Source: JAPORK01 sp026710285
Lineage (GTDB): Bacteria; Pseudomonadota; Gammaproteobacteria; Pseudomonadales; Endozoicomonadaceae
Assembly (NCBI GenBank): GCA_965201045.1
Contig: OZ241746.1
Coordinates: forward strand, 3,844,001-3,908,000
Length of the DNA: 64,000 bases
Direction: 5' to 3'
How positions within the stretch are numbered: position 1 is the stretch's first letter; every line of letters begins with the position of its first letter. The position numbers and the translations under genes were made by a program. Under the pieces are notes generated by a model that saw only the letters and a list, made by a program, of their open reading frames with translations, did no database searches and was not told the origin of the DNA. Positions 35,848 to 45,015 of the stretch are shown one piece after another.

Positions 35848-38013
35848 ATGGTGGAAAGTATTAGCAACAACTCTAGCTCTAGCGCTTCATACGATGTTCA
35901 CAGTATTTCACAGTATAGTGATAAAGGAGCACAGCAAGCGGTACGGGAAATTACTGATGATTTAGCAAAAAAAGGTATAAAACGGGATCAGGAACTGCTT
36001 TTGCATAAAGATCAGAAAAAAGAAGGTATCCTGAAATATTTATTAAAGCGGATAACTGTGGCTAAATCATTATTTGAGCAACTTAAATATTTTTTCTTAA
36101 TTAAATCGTATGGAGTGAATGTTACACATAAGGGTAATACAAATATGCTTATCCCTTTTAAGAATGTTATGCAATTATTTGGATATGCAGTTAGAAAAGG
36201 TGGGATATGTTTTTCCATTGCTGGAGGGGCTGGCAGATCTTGTATTCGTAAAGGTGTGCCTGAATTTATAAAAAGAATGGAGCTCATTTGTGCTATAAAT
36301 AAGGCTGCTTATAAAGCGGGTTATATTCCAAGGACTGAGGAAACAGAGGAAGAGAAAAAGGCAAGAGAAACCATAAAAGATAAGGTGATAGGCGAGTTGC
36401 TTCCCAATGGAGGAATATATAGTGAGGATGCACATCAGCTGCTTAATTTTTTTGATGAAATGTCAGTGTCAGATTTTTATATCTCAGAGGAGTGGCAAAA
36501 AGCGCTGGGTCACAGTGGAAGGCAAGATCTGGAAGAAGCCAGATGGGAGTCTGACGGTGATGCGCTTGAAAGCAGAGAATTATATCTTAAAGAGTCCTTT
36601 GTTGCTCATCATAATATTGTTCGTCATAATTTTTTTGCTAAAAATAAACTACAAAACTTTCTTCAAAAGCTCCGGGATGACAATGGTGACAAACCATGGC
36701 ATGTGATGATTCATTTTCCAGAACATACTTGTTCTATTGGATTTGATGGACTTAAATTTTTGGTAAGTGATCATAATCGTCAAATCTATACTGATAATTT
36801 ATCTAGAATTATGCGCTTAATCCATAATAATAGCGATTTTAGTGTTAAATGGGTATGTTTAGAAATATTCGGAGCTAAAGAGGATGACTTGTCTGATAAA
36901 CAAGCAAAAAAAGTTCTCTCTGATGTGCAAATTACTGAAAAGAAGGTTTTAAAAGATGTATTGCTTTTTGCTGCAGAATCTGGTGTTACAGAGACAGTAA
37001 AATCATTATTACAGAAAATATTGTCAGGAAAGCAAAAAAATAGTGTCGACATGCCAGAATCCATATTCTCAGGCAATAGTTATATACAAAAAATAAAGCA
37101 GTTTTTACAGCTAATTTTGCAAAGGATACTAGCTCTTTTTCAGAAAGAACAGTCTCAGGCTCAGAAAGAACAGTCTCAGGCAGAGTTGCTGAAAGAGTAC
37201 AGTGATTGCATAAATACTTGTATCATGAATGCGCTTTTGTATAATAAGCCGCAAATAATCCAAGTATGTATACAAACGATTGTAACAGAAATTGATAATA
37301 ATGAATTTTTGTCTGATACAGAGAAAAAAGAATTGCTGAGAAAATTTTTGTTCGGAAACGATGAACGTCCGGTTTTGGTGCGTGCATTTCTAACAAATAG
37401 ATTTAAAGTGGCAAAAGTATACATACAAACAGTTATGTCAGCTATTGAGAATACATTGTTACCTTCCGAGCACAAGAGAGAATTACAGATAGATTTGCTG
37501 GGAAAAAGAAAAGATGAGGAAAAAAACCAAGTAATTCAGAACATTATATGTACCAAGTCTTTTAAAGGTATGAATATATATGTAGAGGCAATTTGGGCAG
37601 CAGTTCAGGATTTGCAGTGGTCTCTTGATGAGAAGAAAGCGTTACTAACAGAATTGCTGCTAAATACAGGATTTAAATTTTATTCTCTCATGATTCCCCG
37701 AACCAAAAAGGATCAAGGGAGTAACCATCTCCAATTACTAAAAAGCCATATACGTATGATGATACCAGCAATTCAAAATCTAACTATATCTGCTGAGGAG
37801 AAAGAAACATTACAGCTAGAATTGTTGAAAGCAAAAGGTCAAGATCCTGACGAACTTCCGATATATGATTTTATTCTGCGTCTGAATGATGAGGAAATAA
37901 ACAAGCTGTTTTTCAGTGTGATCAGTGCTGATCAGTTAGACAAGTTGGTGTCGGAGAAGTGGAGCATAGATTATCTCCGTGAGGCGCACAAAAAAGCGAC
38001 AGAACAACAGTAG
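35848..38013 (+). CDS. Effector-like protein E6, with the full Cys-His-Asp set
   Basis: 721 residues. Cys121 (KGGICFSIAGGAG), His285 (KPWHVMIHF) and Asp308 (LVSDHN) give a complete candidate triad with His-to-Asp spacing of 23, the form expected for an active EspL/OspD-like protease. It is the only single-domain copy with Asp; the other is E4 domain 2. The linker has two QKEQSQA heptads. Its region FFLIKSYGVNVTHKGN is shared with E7, not with E5 next to it. It is followed 201 bp later by the intact rsmH. Confidence 0.75.
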   Translation: MVESISNNSSSSASYDVHSISQYSDKGAQQAVREITDDLAKKGIKRDQELLLHKDQKKEGILKYLLKRITVAKSLFEQLKYFFLIKSYGVNVTHKGNTNMLIPFKNVMQLFGYAVRKGGICFSIAGGAGRSCIRKGVPEFIKRMELICAINKAAYKAGYIPRTEETEEEKKARETIKDKVIGELLPNGGIYSEDAHQLLNFFDEMSVSDFYISEEWQKALGHSGRQDLEEARWESDGDALESRELYLKESFVAHHNIVRHNFFAKNKLQNFLQKLRDDNGDKPWHVMIHFPEHTCSIGFDGLKFLVSDHNRQIYTDNLSRIMRLIHNNSDFSVKWVCLEIFGAKEDDLSDKQAKKVLSDVQITEKKVLKDVLLFAAESGVTETVKSLLQKILSGKQKNSVDMPESIFSGNSYIQKIKQFLQLILQRILALFQKEQSQAQKEQSQAELLKEYSDCINTCIMNALLYNKPQIIQVCIQTIVTEIDNNEFLSDTEKKELLRKFLFGNDERPVLVRAFLTNRFKVAKVYIQTVMSAIENTLLPSEHKRELQIDLLGKRKDEEKNQVIQNIICTKSFKGMNIYVEAIWAAVQDLQWSLDEKKALLTELLLNTGFKFYSLMIPRTKKDQGSNHLQLLKSHIRMMIPAIQNLTISAEEKETLQLELLKAKGQDPDELPIYDFILRLNDEEINKLFFSVISADQLDKLVSEKWSIDYLREAHKKATEQQ

Positions 38014-38214
38014 TAATATTGATGGAAACCGTGTATCTGACCTAACACAGTTTTTTGTGCAACAGTAAGCGTTATCCTTTTGTGGTGACTTAAATTTGAC
38101 CGCACAGTTTACTCCAATAAAATTTACGTAGTAAAATATGCAAGTAATGAAAAAGGCATAGCCAGCAATGATCATTGGCAAAAGAGTAGATTTTTTTTGG
38201 AGTAAACGTAATAC

Positions 38215-39129
38215 ATGTCTCATGAATCAGTATTGCTAAAAGAAGCGGTTGCAGCCCTGTGTTACAAACCAGCAGGAGTGTATGTAGACGGAACTTTTGG
38301 CAGAGGAGGGCATAGCCGGGCTATTTTAGCTGCGCTGGATGCTAACAGCCGTTTAATTGGTATTGATAAAGATCCTGAAGCCATTGTAGCAGGGGAGCAT
38401 CTGGCAGAGGAAGATTCGCGCTTCTCGATTGTACATACCTCATTTGCCGAGATGGAACAAATTTTCGATACAATGCGTCCCGACGGTATTTTGCTTGATT
38501 TAGGTGTTTCTTCTCCACAGCTGGATAACCCCGAGCGTGGGTTTAGTTTTACCCAGGATGGTCCGCTGGATATGCGCATGAATCCACAACAGGGACAAAG
38601 TGCAGCTGAATGGATTGCGACAGCTAATGAAAAAGAGATTGCTGATATTTTCTGGAAATATGGCGAAGAGCGTTTTTCGCGTCGCATGGCGCGGGCTATT
38701 GTCAATGAGCGTAAACAGCAACCGATTATCACAACCGGTCATCTGGCACAACTTCTCAAAGCTGCCCATCCGCGCTGGGAAAAACATAAGCATCCGGCAA
38801 CACGTGCCTTTCAAGCTATACGCATCTTTATTAATAAAGAGCTGGATGATTTACAAAAGGGGCTCGATGCCGCCGTCAAATTACTAAATCCGGGAGGACG
38901 GTTGGTGGTCATTAGTTTTCATTCGCTAGAAGATCGTATCGTTAAACAGTTTATTAAAAAGCAAATGCATGGTGATTCTCAGCCATTACCGCGATGGGTT
39001 CCGGTACAGCAAAAACAATTTGAACGACGTCTGATTGGTATCGGCAAACCGGTTAAAGCCAGTGAACAAGAAGTTATCATGAATGTAAGAGCACGAAGTG
39101 CTATTATGCGGGTAGCAGAAAAATGTTAG
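38215..39129 (+). CDS. rsmH: 16S rRNA (cytosine-1402-N4)-methyltransferase, intact copy
   Basis: 304 residues, family length. It uses SAM to methylate C1402 in the ribosomal P site. SAM motif VDGTFGRGGHSRAIL, then LIGIDKDPEA, LLDLGVSSPQLD, and the C-terminal GGRLVVISFHSLEDRIVKQF are intact. ATG 38215 follows TTTTTGGAG. It is the only full-length, undamaged copy among six here. ftsL follows 12 bp later. Confidence 0.97.
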   Translation: MSHESVLLKEAVAALCYKPAGVYVDGTFGRGGHSRAILAALDANSRLIGIDKDPEAIVAGEHLAEEDSRFSIVHTSFAEMEQIFDTMRPDGILLDLGVSSPQLDNPERGFSFTQDGPLDMRMNPQQGQSAAEWIATANEKEIADIFWKYGEERFSRRMARAIVNERKQQPIITTGHLAQLLKAAHPRWEKHKHPATRAFQAIRIFINKELDDLQKGLDAAVKLLNPGGRLVVISFHSLEDRIVKQFIKKQMHGDSQPLPRWVPVQQKQFERRLIGIGKPVKASEQEVIMNVRARSAIMRVAEKC

Positions 39130-39141
39130 AGCAGGCTATTT

Positions 39142-39435
39142 ATGGATCTTCGTTTACTTCAGTGGTTACAAAAAAATATACCATATCGTTTGTTGATTAT
39201 AACCTTGCTGGTGGTCATCTCTGCGATAAGTATCTGTTATGTAGCAGAACGTAATCGACGAACCTATGATCAGTTACAGCACATTTATCATCAGCGCAGA
39301 AATCTTGAAATAGAATGGAGTCGTTTATTACTTCAGTATGGTACATTAACCAGTTATGAGCGAATTGAAAAACTTGCTGTAAAGTCTGATATGCAGGTGG
39401 CTGACCAGAAACATATTATCCTGGTAAAGCCATGA
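39142..39435 (+). CDS. ftsL: Cell-division protein FtsL, operon copy
   Basis: 97 residues: short cytoplasmic N-terminus, one membrane helix (about 16-34) and a coiled-coil periplasmic region ending in HIILVKP. It lies between rsmH and ftsI, as is standard, with ATGA overlap into ftsI. The family has low sequence identity, so position is the strongest support. Confidence 0.92.
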   Translation: MDLRLLQWLQKNIPYRLLIITLLVVISAISICYVAERNRRTYDQLQHIYHQRRNLEIEWSRLLLQYGTLTSYERIEKLAVKSDMQVADQKHIILVKP

Positions 39436-41210
39436 TAAAAAAAATTAAATCTCTCTCTTTAATACCCTGGCGGATAAAAAAGTATCATCAAAAAAAAGTC
39501 TTACCGGTTTATTATTGGCGACATAGGCTGATTAATTTGCTGATGGTCTTGCTTATTGTTTTAATTATTTCACGGATTTTCTATTTACAGGTAGTCAATA
39601 AACACTTTTTGCAATACCAGGGAGAGCAGCGCAGTGTACGCTTTATGAGTAAGCCTGCGTACAGAGGTATTATTTTTGATCGCAATGGCACAGCACTGGC
39701 GGTAAGTACCCCGGTTATTTCGGTCTGGGCGAATCCGGGAGAATTGATTAAAGCAAAAGATAGCTGGAATGAACTGGCTGCGCTGCTCAAAATAGATAAA
39801 TCAGCACTTATTAAAAAAATTCAGGATAATCGTCATCTCAATTTTATCTATTTAAAACGCCATCTCATTCCTGAAGATGCACAAAGGATCCTGAAAAAAA
39901 AGATTACTGGTGTCTATGGTCTTGATGAATTTCATCGCTATTATCCGGCCGCTGCAATTACTGCGCAACTAATAGGTATGACCAATATTGATGATCAGGG
40001 ACAATCTGGGCTTGAGCTAATGTATAATGGCTGGTTAGCAGGCACACCGGGTAAAGAACGAATTGTACGTGATTTGCTGGGGCATGCCATAGACAAAACT
40101 GAAATCGTAAAAAGTGAAAAACCTGGAAATGCTTTATATCTCAGTATTGACTTACGTCTGCAATATCTGGCTTATCGTGAATTAATGCAAACAGTTACGC
40201 AAAGCAATGCTTCTTCAGGGACCATTGCCATGATGAGTCCACAAACCGGTGAAGTACTGGCGATGGTCAGTTATCCTTCATTTAACCCTAATAACCGGAA
40301 AGATTACTCTTCTCAGGCGGCTAGAAACAGAGCCATTACTGATCAATACGAACCGGGTTCAACCATCAAGGCGTTTACTGTTGCAGCTGCTCTGAATTCG
40401 GGTCTGTTTACGCCGGAAACAACCATTAATACTGCACCCGGATGGATGGTGGTCAATAATTATACTATCAAAGATACCCATAACTTTGGTGTACTGACGA
40501 CACAAGAAGTTTTAATGCGCTCCAGCAACATCGGTACTTCTAAAATGGCTTTTGCCATGGGACAGAAAAAACTGGTTGATTTGCTCGGCGATTTTGGTTT
40601 TGGAAAACCGACAGGTATTAACTTTCCCGGAGAAGCCATCGGCTATGTACCTTTTGAAAAAAAACTCAGCAAAGCGGGTTTGTCTAATTTATCTTTTGGT
40701 TATCATCTCAGTGTGACACCATTGCAAATGATCAGGGCTTATTCAGGACTGGCTTTAGGTGGTGTTTTACCGGTTGCTTCTTTGCTAAAACAGGATGTTC
40801 CGCAACAGGGTGTTCGGGTTATTTCCCGTGAAAATGCACAGCAAGTTGTTGATATGTTAAAACAGACAGTTGAACATGGTACAGGGAAAAAAGCACAAAT
40901 AAGTGGGTATACCGTAGCAGGCAAGACAGGAACATCTCACAAAGCAGAAGGTGAAGGGTACAATAGAAAAAGTTATTATTCTTCATTTATTGGCATGGCA
41001 CCGGCAAATAATCCAAAGCTGGTCATGGTCGTTATATTGAATGATGTGAAAAAAGGCTCTTATTATGGTGGTCAAATAGCCGGACCGGTATTTTCCCGAT
41101 TAGCAGGAACAACACTGCGGTTGTTAGGTGTTACCCCCGATAAAATGGCAACGATAAAAAATGATTTGCCCGTCAATGCAAATGCAAATGCTAATGGTAC
41201 CGGGCAGTGA
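39432..41210 (+). CDS. ftsI: Peptidoglycan D,D-transpeptidase FtsI (PBP3), intact copy
   Basis: 592 residues. Septal transpeptidase anchored by one N-terminal helix (RLINLLMVLLIVLIISRIFY). The dimerisation domain is followed by the active-site motifs EPGSTIKAF (Ser-x-x-Lys), RSSNIGTSKM (Ser-x-Asn) and AGKTGTSHKA (Lys-Thr-Gly). It contains the uninterrupted MITE target GGTAAGTAC at 39701-39709. murE does not follow; a MITE remnant and guaB on the other strand do. Confidence 0.97.
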   Translation: MIKKIKSLSLIPWRIKKYHQKKVLPVYYWRHRLINLLMVLLIVLIISRIFYLQVVNKHFLQYQGEQRSVRFMSKPAYRGIIFDRNGTALAVSTPVISVWANPGELIKAKDSWNELAALLKIDKSALIKKIQDNRHLNFIYLKRHLIPEDAQRILKKKITGVYGLDEFHRYYPAAAITAQLIGMTNIDDQGQSGLELMYNGWLAGTPGKERIVRDLLGHAIDKTEIVKSEKPGNALYLSIDLRLQYLAYRELMQTVTQSNASSGTIAMMSPQTGEVLAMVSYPSFNPNNRKDYSSQAARNRAITDQYEPGSTIKAFTVAAALNSGLFTPETTINTAPGWMVVNNYTIKDTHNFGVLTTQEVLMRSSNIGTSKMAFAMGQKKLVDLLGDFGFGKPTGINFPGEAIGYVPFEKKLSKAGLSNLSFGYHLSVTPLQMIRAYSGLALGGVLPVASLLKQDVPQQGVRVISRENAQQVVDMLKQTVEHGTGKKAQISGYTVAGKTGTSHKAEGEGYNRKSYYSSFIGMAPANNPKLVMVVILNDVKKGSYYGGQIAGPVFSRLAGTTLRLLGVTPDKMATIKNDLPVNANANANGTGQ

Positions 41211-41278
41211 TAGCCATACGCTTAATAAGTATCAGCAACCTGTATAACCTTATAGAAAATACGCTATCAATACCGAAG

Positions 41279-41487
41279 GGTTCCTGCTTTTACAGGAATG
41301 ACGAGTCTGCGCCTTTGCCGGATTTACACCGTGGGCTGAGCTTGTCGAAGCCGGTTTGCTTTATATCCTCAAGGCTTCGGCTCCGTTCAGACCACGGTTT
41401 TATCTCAAAAAGGCTGGTATATTCTTCAGTAGCAGGCAACCTGCCAGGGTAAAAGTCAACACCTAACCAATGTGATTTAAGAGACAA
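41279..41487. mobile_element. MITE remnant after ftsI
   Basis: A recognisable right half: imperfect stem (CCGTGGGCTGAGC...), GGCTGGTATATTC, CAGTAGCAGGCAACCTGCCAG, and a decayed right end GTGATTTAAGAGACAA at 41487. No left end is found. Just before it, 41280-41297 holds a short palindrome (TTCCTG...CAGGAA). The plus-strand frame 41207-41452 crosses this repeat and is not considered a gene. Confidence 0.7.
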
Positions 41488-41507
41488 CCTTTAGAAAAGA
41501 AAGGATG

Positions 41508-42977
41508 TCAGCGCTCATGATAGTTAGGTGCTTCTTTAGTAATGCTAACGTCATGAACATGAGATTCATTGATACCGGCACTACTGATACGGACAAACTT
41601 AGGGCGTGTTCGCATGGTTTCAATATCTTTAGAACCGGTATATCCCATGGCTGAGCGTAAACCACCGGTCAGCTGATGAATAATATTACGAATAAATCCT
41701 TTATAAGGCACTTTGCCTTCAATACCTTCAGGAACCAGTTTTTCTTCTCCTGCTGACAGATCCTGAAAATAACGGTCGCTAGAGCCGTAGCTGCTTGACA
41801 TAGCACCGAGTGAACCCATACCACGGTATTCTTTATAGCTGCGTCCTTGATAAAGGATAATGTTACCAGGGGCTTCCTCTGTTCCTGCAAACATGCTGCC
41901 AATCATAACGGCTGAAGCGCCGGCTACAATGGCTTTGGCAAAATCGCCTGAATAGCGGACACCGCCATCAGCAATAACCGGAATATCTAAGCCATTTAAA
42001 CCCTTTATCGCATTCGCAATGGCTGAAATTTGTGGAATACCAATGCCAGTTACAATACGAGTTGTACAAATAGAACCCGGTCCAATACCTACTTTGATAC
42101 CATCTGCACCCGCTTCAGCAAGTGCTTTGGCTGCATCTGCTGTTGCCACATTACCACCAATTACCTGGATGTCCGGATAGTTTTGCCGGATATAACGTAT
42201 ACACTCAATAACGCCTTTTGAGTGTCCGTGTGCAGTATCAACAACGACAACATCAACACCTGCTGCAGCAATTTTTTCAATACGTTCTTTGGTATCTTTA
42301 CCTGTACCTACAGCGGCTCCGACACGAAGCTGCCCGGCATTATCTTTACAGGCATTAGGATAATCCTGCGATTTTTGAATATCCTTTACTGTGACCATAC
42401 CGACCAATTTGCCCTGTTTATCTAATACCAGTAATTTTTCGATACGATGTTTTTGCAATAATTTTTTTATTTTTGTCTGGCTGGCATCTTCAGAAACTGT
42501 AATTAAACGCTCATAAGGGGTCATGACTTCGGCAATTTTTTTATTCAGATTATCTTCAAAGCGCACATCCCGGCGGGTTACAATGCCTGCCAGGTTATTC
42601 TGATCCATGACCGGAACACCGGAAATGCAGTGCTGTTTACACAGCGATAATAATTTATGAATCGTATCACCGGCATTGATGGTAATGGGGTCTTTAATAA
42701 CACCACTTTCATATTTTTTTACTTTGCGTACTTCGCTGGCCTGTTGATCAACTGACATATTTTTGTGAATAATCCCCAGACCACCTTCCTGGGCCATAGC
42801 AATCGCCAGTGTTGCTTCAGTGACCGTATCCATAGCAGAAGAGACCAGTGGTATGTTCAGCTCAATTTCTCTGGTTAACGAAGTTTTCAGGCAGACATCC
42901 TTAGGAAGAATATCAGAATAATCAGGTACTAATAATACATCATCAAAAGTCAGTGCTTCCTCGGAAAGTCTTAGCAT
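41508..42977 (-). CDS. guaB: IMP dehydrogenase
   Basis: 489 residues, family length. It oxidises IMP to XMP, the first committed step to GMP. The catalytic Cys lies in GPGSICTTRIVTG; the N-terminal LTFDDVLLVPDYS and the flap RYFQD are typical. Two CBS domains sit at about 95-205 (HCISGVPVMD; KLLVLDKQGKLVG). The start is LRLSEEALTFDD after a purine-rich AGGAAAAAA. guaA, often adjacent, is not in the window. Intact. Confidence 0.97.
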   Translation of the reverse strand: MLRLSEEALTFDDVLLVPDYSDILPKDVCLKTSLTREIELNIPLVSSAMDTVTEATLAIAMAQEGGLGIIHKNMSVDQQASEVRKVKKYESGVIKDPITINAGDTIHKLLSLCKQHCISGVPVMDQNNLAGIVTRRDVRFEDNLNKKIAEVMTPYERLITVSEDASQTKIKKLLQKHRIEKLLVLDKQGKLVGMVTVKDIQKSQDYPNACKDNAGQLRVGAAVGTGKDTKERIEKIAAAGVDVVVVDTAHGHSKGVIECIRYIRQNYPDIQVIGGNVATADAAKALAEAGADGIKVGIGPGSICTTRIVTGIGIPQISAIANAIKGLNGLDIPVIADGGVRYSGDFAKAIVAGASAVMIGSMFAGTEEAPGNIILYQGRSYKEYRGMGSLGAMSSSYGSSDRYFQDLSAGEEKLVPEGIEGKVPYKGFIRNIIHQLTGGLRSAMGYTGSKDIETMRTRPKFVRISSAGINESHVHDVSITKEAPNYHER

Positions 42978-43252
42978 GTTTTTTTCCTGTTGGCTTATGT
43001 TACTATTTTTAAAGGGTTAACGCTAACAATACAGCGCTTGCCCATAGGACTTTTTTATAAAAATGCGTATATATTAGCAATACTTGCACTTATTTTAAAT
43101 AAAGATGGCTGTTTGTTTTACTGTTGAGGTATTATTTTAGTATCCGTTTGTATCTCCTGGTTGTCTTGCGGGCAGTTGGGTCTGCAACTTTTATGCAAAA
43201 AATTCCCTGCAAAAAAATGACAAAACATCAAAAGACCAAAGTACACAGGGAC

Positions 43253-43639
43253 TTATTTTGTTTCAGAACTGAATACAGGTTTAGACTTTCCTGCATCGTC
43301 AAGAGCAACAAAAGTAAACACACCTTCGGTTACTTTGATGCGCTGTTCGTCTTTACGTTTCAAAGAGATTTTCCATGCTTCTATGCGTATTTTCATTGAG
43401 CTGCGTCCGGTTGACAGGAGCTCTGTATAGAAACAGAGGATATCTCCTACTGATACAGGCTGTAAAAAACTAATTGAATCCATTGCAACGGTTGCTACTC
43501 TGCAATAGCATGCTTGCTTTGCACAGGTAGATGCAGCAAGATCCATTTGAGAGATCAACCAGCCACCAAAAATATCTCCGTTCGGATTGGTATCTTTCGG
43601 CATTGCAACCGTGCGCAGGGCAAGCGTTCCACTAGGCAT
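43253..43639 (-). CDS. yciA: Acyl-CoA thioesterase, YciA type
   Basis: 128 residues, a single hot-dog domain. Family marks: LRTVAMPKDTNPNGDIFGGW (N-terminal half with the catalytic Asp-Ile-Phe-Gly-Gly-Trp), MDSISFLQPVSVGDILCFY, and VTEGVFTFVALD. It hydrolyses a range of acyl-CoAs in the cytoplasm. AAGGAGT lies seven to eight bases before the ATG. The gene stands alone between guaB and a ybfF-type gene. Confidence 0.9.
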   Translation of the reverse strand: MPSGTLALRTVAMPKDTNPNGDIFGGWLISQMDLAASTCAKQACYCRVATVAMDSISFLQPVSVGDILCFYTELLSTGRSSMKIRIEAWKISLKRKDEQRIKVTEGVFTFVALDDAGKSKPVFSSETK

Positions 43640-43878
43640 TAAGTACTCCTTATTTTTGCTGTGTGATGAAAAGCGTATTACAACTATACCAGATTGCGAA
43701 CTTTAAGTGGAGAAATTTTAGGTCGGTTGCAGTTAATTGTACATGGCTAAATAAATCTGCTTTGCTTGTTGAGTTAATCTGTAGCAGACTATTGGTGCAG
43801 ATGCTTTGTTAGTCAACAAATGCATTACAAATTAGTTATTCGGATTCTTTGCGTAACTCAATTATATAGCAGGTCTCT

Positions 43879-44673
43879 ATGCAATCACAACTCAATGCCA
43901 TTACTTATGGCGACACAGGTCAAAATTTAATTTTGCTACACGGTTTATTTGGCTCTCATGATAACCTGGGAACACTCGGTAGAGCCCTTGCAAAAAAATA
44001 CCGAGTGCATCTTGTGGATTTGCGTAATCATGGTGACTCTTTTCATGCCGAAACCATGAACTATGCTGACATGGCAGAAGATATTCTTGCCTATATTGAC
44101 AAAAATGCACAGGCACCGGTTTGCCTTTTAGGACACTCTATGGGTGGAAAAGTGGCTATGCAGGTAGGGCTGTTGGCGCCTGAACAGATTACTGCGCTGA
44201 TTATTCTAGATATTGCACCGGTTGATTATAAACAATACCGTAGCGGTGACCCACATGAAAATATCCTGCAGGCTTTAAAAAAATTATCACTGACTAAAAT
44301 CACCAGCCGAACTGCAGCCGGTACAGTGCTAAAAGAGTATATAGATAGTGAAGAGGTTCGTGGATTTTTATTGAAAAATCTCCGTAGAAACGCAGACAAT
44401 ACCTTTAAGCAGTGTCTGAATATTGATGCAATTATAGAAAATTATGCGGCTATTTTGGCAGCGCCTGAAGGAGAGTCTTATCCTCATCCGGTACTTTTTT
44501 TAACTGGGGAATACTCCGATTATTTTGTGCCGGAGTACCAGCCGGCAACATTGGCTTTATTTCCCCGTGCACACATCCAAATGATTAACAACTGTGGTCA
44601 CTGGATCCATGCCGAACAACCACAGCCTGTTTATAATGCAGTGAGTGTTTTTTTGTCTGAACACTATGGGTAA
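43879..44673 (+). CDS. ybfF: Alpha/beta hydrolase, YbfF type
   Basis: 264 residues. The nucleophile elbow is GHSMGGKVAMQ, with an oxyanion loop LLHGLFGSHDNLG, Asp in LTGEYSDYF or nearby and a terminal His in NNCGHWIHAEQP. YbfF-family esterases act on short acyl esters and possibly acyl-CoA; the true substrate is unknown. Full length, no damage seen. Confidence 0.88.
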   Translation: MQSQLNAITYGDTGQNLILLHGLFGSHDNLGTLGRALAKKYRVHLVDLRNHGDSFHAETMNYADMAEDILAYIDKNAQAPVCLLGHSMGGKVAMQVGLLAPEQITALIILDIAPVDYKQYRSGDPHENILQALKKLSLTKITSRTAAGTVLKEYIDSEEVRGFLLKNLRRNADNTFKQCLNIDAIIENYAAILAAPEGESYPHPVLFLTGEYSDYFVPEYQPATLALFPRAHIQMINNCGHWIHAEQPQPVYNAVSVFLSEHYG

Positions 44674-44682
44674 AATATGAGT

Positions 44683-44886
44683 CTATTGATAGTGATCTGT
44701 AGATTCTGTCTCTTCATCATCGGGTTCATCAGGGTGGTTTGATACTTTGTGTTGCATGTTAAAATAGTCATCAATTCCGCTTTGGATCATTTTGGTTTTA
44801 CGCTGTTTTGATTTTACTTTCAGAGATTCTTTTTTTCTGATTTCACGGTTGGAGTCATACCAGTTTGAGTCGTCAAGATTTTCCAT
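44683..44886 (-). CDS. Small charged hypothetical protein
   Basis: 67 residues. A basic middle (KKESLKVKSKQRKTK) followed by MIQSGIDDYFNMQ and an acidic tail (HPDEPDDEETESTD). It lies between ybfF and cpdA, convergent with ybfF and ending 10 bp from it. It may belong to the small proteins annotated as PA3496-like, but that is weak. A GGAAACAAAATATGG ribosome context is plausible. Confidence 0.5.
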   Translation of the reverse strand: MENLDDSNWYDSNREIRKKESLKVKSKQRKTKMIQSGIDDYFNMQHKVSNHPDEPDDEETESTDHYQ

Positions 44887-45015
44887 ATTTTGTTTCCTGT
44901 ACCACGCTTCCTCTTTTTAATTTAGATGGAGTTGGATTAATTTTCAGCAACTGAGCGGGTAAAAAAAGAGGTAATAGGTTAGGAAAAGAGCATCGAGTCA
45001 AAAAAGTGGAGAAGT

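Noticed and set aside
13585..38013. Silent-cassette antigenic variation (one expressed gene, many donors)
   Set aside because: Every copy has a full frame, the same leader and ribosome site; there is no sign that only one is expressed. Gene conversion between copies is still likely.
41207..41452. 81-codon frame after ftsI
   Set aside because: It lies in palindromic repeat and MITE remnant sequence.
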